The notes beneath the pieces are model-generated. The model saw nothing but the letters and a program-made list of their open reading frames with translations. It did not search any database and was not told where the DNA came from. A program made the position numbers and the translations under genes. Below are positions 1 through 5,301 of a stretch of 5,301 bases of DNA, piece by piece; position 1 is the first letter of the stretch, and each line of letters starts with the position of its first letter. The stretch is from an uncultured Bacteroidales bacterium (GTDB lineage Bacteria; Bacteroidota; Bacteroidia; Bacteroidales; Paludibacteraceae): NCBI GenBank assembly GCA_937892015.1, contig CALAUY010000067.1, forward strand, positions 1 to 5,301. The letters are read 5' to 3'.

Positions 1-2
1 TG

Positions 3-1634
3 GAAGTGCCATATTATGTCACAAGCGGCAATCACGAGACCACTTGGTCGGAGTCAGGATGCACCGATTTCGATAAGGTGTTCGGCTCTACACGATTCTC
101 TTTCACGTGCAAGGACATCTTCTTTCTCGGTTTCAATACCGGTCCGATTCTGAAGATGGCGGATGGTCACGTCTCGCCGCAGGATGTGTCGTGGGCCCGT
201 GAGGTGCTGGACCGGCAACCGCAAGGCCGAAAAGTGATTGCCATCACCCATTATCCGCTACAGAACGGTGATGTCGATAACTGGTACGATGCCACCGACT
301 TACTTCGCCGTTACAACACGCAATGCATCATCGGTGGCCATTATCACCGCAACCTGCTCTACAACTGCGACGGTATTCCCGACGTACTCTGCCGTTCGAA
401 TCTGCGAGACAAGAAACCCATCAACGGGTACACGATTATCAGTGTGGGACCCGATAGCATCCGTTTTGCGGAGAAAGTGATAGGCGAGCAGCCTTATCAG
501 TGGCTTTCGTTGCCTTTCGAGGACCGAACATACGGCGAGCCCGACCCAACCATCCGTCCATCGTACACCGTCAACGACTCGTTCCCTAAAGTCAAACCCG
601 TTTGGACAACACCCGTCAAAGTGGGTATCTATGCAGCGCCGGCAAGGCACGATGACAACGTGTTCGTTGGCGATGATTATGGCGTAATGCATTGCTTGAG
701 TTTTGCTACCGGTAAGGAGAAATGGTGCTTCCAAACGGGTTCGCGCATCAACTGCACGCCCGCAATCCACGAGGATCGTGTCATTTTCGGCTCAACAGAC
801 GGCAACATCTATTGTCTGGATGAGTATAAAGGCAAGCGACTATGGTCGTTCCACACTGAGAAGGCCGTGATGGGTTGCCCTGTTATCGCCAATGTGCAAT
901 TCAAGAAAGCAGTGCTCATCGGTGGCGGTGACGGCTGTTTTCGCGCCATCGATATTCGCACCGGAAGAGAGATTTGGACGTTCGACGGACTGAAAGGATA
1001 CTGCGTTTCTCGCCCGTGTGTGTATAATAATAAAGTCTATTTCGGAGCGTGGGACTGCTATTTCTATGCGCTTAACCTGCAAGACGGGACGCTCGCATGG
1101 AAATGGACGAACGGTCGTCCTTCGGACAAGTTCTCCCCAGCCGCCGTGTGGCCGGTTGCAAGCAACGGAAAGGTGTTCATCGTGGCGCCTGACCGCGTCT
1201 TCACTTGCCTGAACGCCGAGACAGGAGAGGTTGTTTATCGCACAAACCAACACGTTGTCCGCGAGAATATCGGTCTATCTGAAGATGGCAACACTGTCTT
1301 TTCCCGCTGCATGTGGGACTCGGTACAAGCGATGGATGCGCGGACTAACGAGCCCAAAACGCTCTGGAAAATCAATGCCGGATATGGTTACGACCACGAC
1401 CCGTCGATGATGCTCTCCAAAGACGGAGTGATTATCTTCGGAACGAAAAACGGCCTGATGTTCGCTGTGGCGGGTCGCGACATGTTGTGGCATTACCGCT
1501 TCGTGCCGGCAGGAACGATTCTATGGAAACACAAAATCGGTAACTGCGTGGTGAACACCATCTGTCCGGTCAGCGGACGCGAGTGCCTCATCACATCGTC
1601 CGACGGCAACGTTATCCGCCTCAAAGCTCGGTAA
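3..1634 (+). CDS. Metallophosphoesterase fused to PQQ-like beta-propeller (5' partial)
   Basis: The C-terminal part of a two-domain protein; its start lies upstream of the window. The frame is already open at base 3, giving E-V before PYYVTSGNHE, so the GTG at 6 is very unlikely to be the true start. Counting from that GTG, the calcineurin-like phosphoesterase motifs are GNHE (8-11), THYPL with His82, and GGHYH with His112 and His114. These are the later metal-binding motifs of the family; the earlier DxH and GDxxD motifs would lie outside the window. From about residue 195 to the end (542) there are PQQ-type propeller strands of the pattern G-x-Y/H-x-L-x-x-x-T/K-G-K-x-x-W, starting near residues 226, 266, 310 and 351, with weaker copies after that. 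The roughly 40-residue spacing fits seven or eight blades. Probable role: hydrolysis of a phosphoester, with the propeller as a binding or scaffold module; the substrate is unknown. Export is plausible for this architecture but the signal region is not visible. The domain calls are firm, the function is not. Confidence 0.9.
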   Translation, partial: EVPYYVTSGNHETTWSESGCTDFDKVFGSTRFSFTCKDIFFLGFNTGPILKMADGHVSPQDVSWAREVLDRQPQGRKVIAITHYPLQNGDVDNWYDATDLLRRYNTQCIIGGHYHRNLLYNCDGIPDVLCRSNLRDKKPINGYTIISVGPDSIRFAEKVIGEQPYQWLSLPFEDRTYGEPDPTIRPSYTVNDSFPKVKPVWTTPVKVGIYAAPARHDDNVFVGDDYGVMHCLSFATGKEKWCFQTGSRINCTPAIHEDRVIFGSTDGNIYCLDEYKGKRLWSFHTEKAVMGCPVIANVQFKKAVLIGGGDGCFRAIDIRTGREIWTFDGLKGYCVSRPCVYNNKVYFGAWDCYFYALNLQDGTLAWKWTNGRPSDKFSPAAVWPVASNGKVFIVAPDRVFTCLNAETGEVVYRTNQHVVRENIGLSEDGNTVFSRCMWDSVQAMDARTNEPKTLWKINAGYGYDHDPSMMLSKDGVIIFGTKNGLMFAVAGRDMLWHYRFVPAGTILWKHKIGNCVVNTICPVSGRECLITSSDGNVIRLKAR

Positions 1635-1716
1635 AGAATAATAATGCTCGGAAGCCCTTTCATGCGGGTAAAATCTGCAGACACAAGACAAACAACCAAA
1701 CGACGCTGACACAACC

Positions 1717-3486
1717 ATGAGTATGCTGACTGATTTCTTGCCCACGACGCGCAAGGAGCTCGATATACGCGGGTGGAACGAAGTGGATATTATCCTCTTC
1801 TCGGGTGATGCGTACGTTGACCATCCGTCGTTTGGAATGGCAGTTATCGGTCGCACGTTAGAGCATGCGGGCTATCGGGTTGCCATCGTACCACAGCCCG
1901 ATTGGCACGGCGATCTCCGCGATTTCAAGAAACTCGGACGGCCACGCCTTTTCTTCGCCATCACGGCCGGTAGCATGGACTCGATGGTCAACCATTACAC
2001 CGCCAACCGTCGCTTGCGTTCAGATGATGCCTATTCGCCTGACGGCCGTTTCGGACTCCGACCCGACTACTGCACGAACGTCTATTCGCAGATTCTCAAG
2101 CAGCTCTTCCCCGACGTGCCGGTTGTCATCGGTGGCATCGAGGCTTCCATGCGGCGACTCTGCCACTACGATTATTGGCAAGACAAAATCCTGCCGTCTA
2201 TTCTCATCAGTTCCGGTGCTGACGTGCTCGTTTATGGTATGGGCGAGAAACCTATGGTGGAACTGGCCAATCGCGCCGCGCACGGCGAGCCTTTGACTGG
2301 TGTGATGCAGACGGCCTACGTCTGCGAAAGCCAGCCTATCGATGGGATAATGCTACATTCGTACGAAGAGTGCGTGAAGAATAAACGCCATTATGCCGAG
2401 AATTTCCGAGTCATCGAAGAGCAGTCGAACGCATGGCAAGGACAACGGTTGATAGAGCCCTGCATGCAACGCTTTGTGGTGGTTGAACCCATGAATCCGC
2501 CCATGACGACCGAAGAGATTGACCGGTCGTTCGACTTGCCTTACATGCGCGAACCGCACCCAAAATACCGGGGCAAGACGATTCCCGCGTTCGAGATGAT
2601 TAAGTTCTCCGTCAACATGCATCGCGGCTGTTTCGGTGGTTGTGCTTTCTGCACCATCGCGGCTCATCAAGGCAAACAAGTCTGCTCACGTTCCAAAGAG
2701 TCGATTCTCCGCGAAGTGAAGCAAGTAGCTGAAATGCCCGATTTCAAGGGTTATCTATCCGATCTCGGCGGGCCATCGGCGAACATGTACGGCATGTGCG
2801 GAAAGAATAGGGAACTGTGCAAGAAATGCAAGCGGCCGAGTTGCTTGCAACCGCAGATATGCCCCAATCTCAACCAAGATTTCTCGGCATTGCTTGACAT
2901 CTATCGCTCGGTGGATGCCTTGCCTCAGATAAAGAAATCGTTCATTGGCAGCGGTATTCGTTACGACCTCATGAGCGAGGAGTACGGGCGTGAGGTGATT
3001 ACGCGTCACGTCAGCGGTCGCCTCAAAGTGGCACCCGAACACACGTCACCGCGCGTACTCGCGTTGATGCGCAAACCGTCATTCGACCACTTCAAGCGCT
3101 TTGCGCGTTTCTTCGATGAGGTCAACCGCGAGAACGGACTCACGCAACAACTTATCCCGTACTTCATCTCGTCGCACCCTGCCTGCACGGTAGAAGATAT
3201 GGCTGAGTTGGCTATCGAGACCAAGCGTCTTAATTTTCGGCTCGAACAGGTGCAAGATTTCACGCCCACGCCCATGACACTCTCTACTACGATGTACTAC
3301 ACCGGTCTCGACCCGTACACCATGCAGCCCGTGTTCGTAGCGCGCACAAAAGACGACAAACTGCGGCAACGGATGTTCTTCTTTTGGTACAAGAAAGAAG
3401 AGCAAAATGCTATTAAAAATGAGCTTCTTCGCATCCACCGACCCGATTTGGTACAATCTTTGTTGGGTAAAAAACAAGGGCGATGA
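1717..3486 (+). CDS. ygiQ: YgiQ family radical SAM protein
   Basis: A complete 589-residue member of the YgiQ (UPF0313) radical SAM family, cytoplasmic and of unsettled substrate. Residues 1 to about 285 form the family's N-terminal domain, including IGGIEASMRRLCHYDYW. The radical SAM core follows with the CxxxCxxC cluster (Cys305, Cys309, Cys312) in RGCFGGCAFC, which should bind the 4Fe-4S cluster that cleaves S-adenosylmethionine. After DLGGPSANMYGMC comes a second cysteine group (361, 368, 371, 376, 382) ending CPNLN, typical of YgiQ. Other family segments are FIGSGIRYDL (409-418), GRLKVAPEHT (434-443), LIPYFISSHPAC (479-490) and QDFTPTPMT (513-521). It is shorter than the Escherichia coli protein (about 739 residues) because the low-complexity C-terminal tail is reduced. 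The start at 1717 is preferred, with an in-frame ATG two codons later (1723) as an alternative; neither has a clear ribosome binding site. Its stop overlaps the start of the next gene by ATGA, suggesting coupled translation. Identification is confident; the biochemical role is not known to me. Confidence 0.95.
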   Translation: MSMLTDFLPTTRKELDIRGWNEVDIILFSGDAYVDHPSFGMAVIGRTLEHAGYRVAIVPQPDWHGDLRDFKKLGRPRLFFAITAGSMDSMVNHYTANRRLRSDDAYSPDGRFGLRPDYCTNVYSQILKQLFPDVPVVIGGIEASMRRLCHYDYWQDKILPSILISSGADVLVYGMGEKPMVELANRAAHGEPLTGVMQTAYVCESQPIDGIMLHSYEECVKNKRHYAENFRVIEEQSNAWQGQRLIEPCMQRFVVVEPMNPPMTTEEIDRSFDLPYMREPHPKYRGKTIPAFEMIKFSVNMHRGCFGGCAFCTIAAHQGKQVCSRSKESILREVKQVAEMPDFKGYLSDLGGPSANMYGMCGKNRELCKKCKRPSCLQPQICPNLNQDFSALLDIYRSVDALPQIKKSFIGSGIRYDLMSEEYGREVITRHVSGRLKVAPEHTSPRVLALMRKPSFDHFKRFARFFDEVNRENGLTQQLIPYFISSHPACTVEDMAELAIETKRLNFRLEQVQDFTPTPMTLSTTMYYTGLDPYTMQPVFVARTKDDKLRQRMFFFWYKKEEQNAIKNELLRIHRPDLVQSLLGKKQGR

Positions 3487-4517
3487 ATGCGTCGTCTCCG
3501 CAGCCTACAGGCACAAAAACAACGACAAAACAACGCAAGATGGCTAAAAAGAAATCAACCAAATACCATTTCAATCCGTCCACCCTTTCGTGGGAAAAAG
3601 CGGTGATGGACAGGCGCGAGAAACTGCACAAGATAACGTGGCCGATTGTTATCGGTTTGCTTTTCGGTGTGGGTGCTTTCCTGCTTTTCGCTCTCTTCGT
3701 GCCGTCACCCAACGAGCGGCAACTACAAGCCAAGTATGATGCCACTCTGACCGAGTACGAGTTGCTGTCCAAGCAAATGGATGGCATGCAAGAGGTGATG
3801 CACGACTTAGAACAGCGCGATGCCAATCTGTACCGCGCTCTCTTACAGGCCGAACCAATCCCGACTGCTTCGCGACTGAGGGGCTCGATGGATGTGTCGT
3901 ACTACGACTCGCTGGCCACGCGAACCGGTTCGCAGCTGGTGGCAGATGTGGCGAACAAGGCTGATCGGCTCGAAAAGGGCCTGTATATTCAGGCCAAGTC
4001 GTATGAAGAGATCTTGGAACAAGCTAAAGAGTCAGAAGTGAAGATGGAGAATCTACCGGCTATTCAGCCCGTGCTCAACAAAGATTTGACGCGCGTGGCA
4101 TCGGGTTACGGTTGGCGCGTTGACCCCGTCTATCACACACGTCGTTTCCATGCGGGCATGGACTTCACAGCACCGACCGGCACAGACGTGTACGCCACGG
4201 GTAACGGTGTCGTCACGTTCTCCGGATGGCGACAAGGATACGGTAACTGTGTGATTATCAGCCACGGATTCAATTACGAGACGCTCTACGCCCATTTGTA
4301 TAAGTCGTTAGTGCGTGAGCGACAACAAGTCAAACGTGGCGACATCATCGCGTTGGTGGGCAGTACGGGCAAGTCCACCGGTCCGCACTTGCATTACGAG
4401 GTGCACTACAAGGGATCTGCTGTTGACCCGCGCAATTTCTATTTCATGGACCTCTCGCCCGAAGATTACGACCGGATGGTGCAATTGGCCAACAATGCGG
4501 GTAATATGCTCGACTGA
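3483..4517 (+). CDS. Membrane-anchored M23 family metallopeptidase
   Basis: A peptidoglycan-hydrolase type protein (LytM/M23 family) of 344 residues from this start. A basic cytoplasmic N-terminus is followed by one hydrophobic segment at about 53-73 (WPIVIGLLFGVGAFLLFALFV), then a helical, probably coiled-coil stretch from about 78 to 115 and a linker. The catalytic domain occupies about 200-330. The motif HxxxD is His223 and Asp227 (FHAGMD), the middle histidine is His271 (YAHL), and HxH is His302 and His304 (GPHLHYEV). All expected zinc and catalytic residues are present, so an active endopeptidase on peptidoglycan cross-bridges or stem peptides is likely, with the domain outside the inner membrane. 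The first ATG overlaps the ygiQ stop (ATGA); a purine stretch AAGGG sits only two bases before it, which is too close to be convincing. An in-frame ATG at 3540 gives a 325-residue protein starting MAKKKSTKYHFNP, which resembles the usual N-terminus of Bacteroidales relatives and may be the true start. The family call is firm; the start is uncertain. Confidence 0.93.
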   Translation: MNASSPQPTGTKTTTKQRKMAKKKSTKYHFNPSTLSWEKAVMDRREKLHKITWPIVIGLLFGVGAFLLFALFVPSPNERQLQAKYDATLTEYELLSKQMDGMQEVMHDLEQRDANLYRALLQAEPIPTASRLRGSMDVSYYDSLATRTGSQLVADVANKADRLEKGLYIQAKSYEEILEQAKESEVKMENLPAIQPVLNKDLTRVASGYGWRVDPVYHTRRFHAGMDFTAPTGTDVYATGNGVVTFSGWRQGYGNCVIISHGFNYETLYAHLYKSLVRERQQVKRGDIIALVGSTGKSTGPHLHYEVHYKGSAVDPRNFYFMDLSPEDYDRMVQLANNAGNMLD

Positions 4518-4524
4518 TTAGCCA

Positions 4525-4623
4525 ATGATGTTCGTTACGAAAGACCCAAAAGTCGCGAAAGACCCGATAGTCACGGAAGACCCGATAGTTACGGAAGACC
4601 TAAAGGTCACGAATACAAAATAA
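4525..4623 (+). CDS. Possible small ORF of hexapeptide repeats (doubtful)
   Basis: Two consecutive ATG codons at 4525 and 4528 open a frame of 32 or 31 residues made almost wholly of a six-residue repeat: VTKDPK, VAKDPI, VTEDPI, VTEDLK, then VTNTK and a TAA stop. The repeat is the translation of the 18-base DNA repeat. The frame ends exactly where the array loses its 18-base phase. Against it being a gene: there is no Shine-Dalgarno sequence, it lies eight bases after the M23 stop, and another plus-strand frame through the same repeat is also open, as expected for any 18-base repeat unit without stops. I know no function for such a peptide. Confidence 0.2.
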   Translation: MMFVTKDPKVAKDPIVTEDPIVTEDLKVTNTK

Positions 4624-4658
4624 GTACGAAAGACTTAATAGGTGCGAAAAGTCTATAA
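4534..4658 (+). repeat. Degenerate 18-bp tandem repeat array, about seven units
   Basis: Five consecutive 18-base units start at 4534, 4552, 4570, 4588 and 4606, approximately GTYACGRAAGACCCGATA. A 17-base unit at 4624 and a more diverged one at 4641 follow. Units 2 and 3 are the most similar, differing at two positions. The units place GAC and GTC alternately with six bases between them, so GAC-N6-GTC half-dyads recur every 18 bases. One of these, GACC-TAAA-GGTC at 4597-4608, is a perfect four-base-pair dyad. The array fills most of the gap between two convergent genes. It may be a protein-binding or structural repeat or a decaying microsatellite-like expansion; direct CRISPR-like organisation is excluded by the absence of spacers. 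Confidence 0.85.
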
Positions 4659-4661
4659 AGA

Positions 4662-4700
4662 AAGAACCGGCGGAATCAGTCTTCCGTTGGTTCTTCTTTA
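4662..4700 (+). terminator. Hairpin terminator between convergent genes, probably bidirectional
   Basis: Bases 4662-4675 pair with 4682-4695, a 14-base-pair stem with a six-base loop at 4676-4681. Two central pairs are G-U wobbles in plus-strand RNA (G4669 and G4670 with T4688 and T4687). In minus-strand RNA the same positions form a two-by-two mismatch, so the structure favours the plus-strand transcript. The 3' arm and what follows are U-rich (GGTTCTTCTTTA). On the minus strand the stem is followed by TCTTTATA, also U-rich. Its place between the M23 gene and the converging nrdJ end fits termination from both directions, although neither U tract is long. Confidence 0.6.
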
Positions 4701-5301
4701 GCTCCGGGGATGTAGCGTTTGAGTGCGCGTGCCACGCCTGTTGTCCACGAGTTGATACTGTCCGAATCCATCTGCATCGAGGAGATGAGGTGTACCACGT
4801 GCTCGATGGGCATTCCATTGCGCAAGATACCTGACAGCAGCTTGGCGTAATTCCAGAACTCTTTGTCGAACTTGTACGACAGTCCCTCGACAGTGGTCTT
4901 GAAGCCGCGCGAGTTGACGAACTGAAAATCGTATCGATGACCGCCATCTTCGTCGTCAGCGCGGATAATCTTGCCTTTTGTGACCGATTTCGGTAGTGCT
5001 ATTCCTTGTTCATCGTCGGCCAGACCGGTGAAAATCTCGTATGGTTTGCCATCGCGTAGGCCTACAAACGCAATCCATTTATCTTTGTTGTTCTGAAAGC
5101 GAACGACATCACATTCAAGCACTTCGGGTCGTTTGAACCATGCGGCGGCATCGTAGGTTTCGGGATGTTCGGCTACATGTTGCGCCTCGCGAAGCGTGTC
5201 GAGTACGTACTCCAGTTCCTCAGCAACTGACGAGTGGAGCAGATGTTTGTACAGCTCCTCTTCGGTAAGCGGTCGTGAGGCGTGGCGCTGGATGCGCATG
5301 A
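4676..5301 (-). CDS. nrdJ: C-terminal part of adenosylcobalamin-dependent ribonucleotide reductase (partial)
   Basis: The last 207 or more residues of a protein whose N-terminal part lies beyond the right edge. Counting from the ATG at 5299, a helical region (about 1-55) leads to FKRPEVLECDVVRF (55-68), then KWIAFVGLRDGKPYEIFTG (74-92) and a C-terminal helical part FWNYAKLLSGILRNGMPIEHVV (148-169). This matches the TSCPD-like C-terminal domain of class II (B12-dependent) ribonucleotide reductases, which make deoxyribonucleotides using adenosylcobalamin in the cytoplasm. The catalytic barrel is not in the window. The ATG at 5299 is probably internal: it lies two bases from the window edge, and the full enzyme is usually several hundred residues longer. 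The visible part contains one cysteine (Cys63) and ends RYIPGAKEEPTED without the cysteine-rich tail I would expect in many class II enzymes. The stop codon lies in the loop of the terminator hairpin. A separate short TSCPD-type protein is the main alternative. Confidence 0.75.
   Translation of the reverse strand, partial: MRIQRHASRPLTEEELYKHLLHSSVAEELEYVLDTLREAQHVAEHPETYDAAAWFKRPEVLECDVVRFQNNKDKWIAFVGLRDGKPYEIFTGLADDEQGIALPKSVTKGKIIRADDEDGGHRYDFQFVNSRGFKTTVEGLSYKFDKEFWNYAKLLSGILRNGMPIEHVVHLISSMQMDSDSINSWTTGVARALKRYIPGAKEEPTED

Noticed and set aside
300..770. Long minus-strand open frames inside the phosphoesterase, ygiQ and M23 genes
   Set aside because: They lie wholly opposite well-supported genes, show no recognisable domains, and are expected as shadow frames in this composition.
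1635..1716. Promoter or terminator between the phosphoesterase gene and ygiQ
   Set aside because: I see no Bacteroidales -33/-7 pair (TTTG and TAnnTTTG) and only a weak CCC-N8-GGG inverted repeat without a U tract, so neither can be supported.
4631..4654. Hairpin AGACTT ... AAGTCT as a separate terminator
   Set aside because: Only six base pairs with a 12-base loop and no U tract; it is a by-product of the GAC/GTC repeat pattern.
4534..4658. The repeat array as a CRISPR
   Set aside because: Units are 18 bases, directly adjacent with no spacers and degenerate, and no cas-like gene is in the window.
4600..4947. Minus-strand 115-residue frame overlapping the reductase end
   Set aside because: It is in another frame of the recognisable reductase sequence, is rich in serine, arginine and cysteine as shadow frames often are, and has no recognisable motif.

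Overview
The window looks like a chromosomal segment from a member of the Bacteroidales, possibly Prevotellaceae-like. This is an inference from protein style (a YgiQ-type radical SAM protein, a one-membrane-segment M23 peptidase beginning MAKKK...YHFNPSTLSWE, and a B12-dependent ribonucleotide reductase tail) and from the general absence of well-placed Shine-Dalgarno sequences. No marker gene fixes the species. Base composition looks even throughout, with no sign of a mobile element, tRNA, rRNA or CRISPR array.

Layout: (1) bases 3-1634, plus strand, the 3' part of a gene whose start lies left of the window. It encodes the end of a calcineurin-like metallophosphoesterase domain fused to a PQQ-type beta-propeller. 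(2) An 82-base gap with no recognisable terminator or promoter. (3) 1717-3486, plus strand, a complete ygiQ-family radical SAM gene. (4) 3483-4517, plus strand, overlapping the previous stop by four bases (ATGA), a membrane-anchored M23 metallopeptidase with all expected zinc and catalytic residues. (5) 4518-4675, a convergent intergenic stretch filled by a degenerate 18-base tandem repeat and ending in a strong hairpin. (6) 4676-5301, minus strand, the C-terminal part of a gene that runs off the right edge and most resembles the end of an adenosylcobalamin-dependent ribonucleotide reductase (nrdJ).

The three plus-strand genes are co-oriented. Translational coupling is suggested only for ygiQ and the M23 gene. 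There is no obvious shared pathway: a probable exported or envelope phosphoesterase, a tRNA/RNA-type radical SAM enzyme of unsettled function, and a cell-wall hydrolase. The minus-strand gene converges on them, and a hairpin at the junction, whose loop contains the nrdJ stop codon, could end transcription from both sides.

I do not see a new multi-gene system. The least explained element is the 18-base repeat array at 4534-4658. It stays exactly in phase for five units, reads as a hexapeptide repeat in two plus-strand frames, and contains regularly spaced GAC-N6-GTC half-dyads. The other points worth checking are the phosphoesterase-propeller fusion and the lack of a cysteine-rich tail on the reductase.
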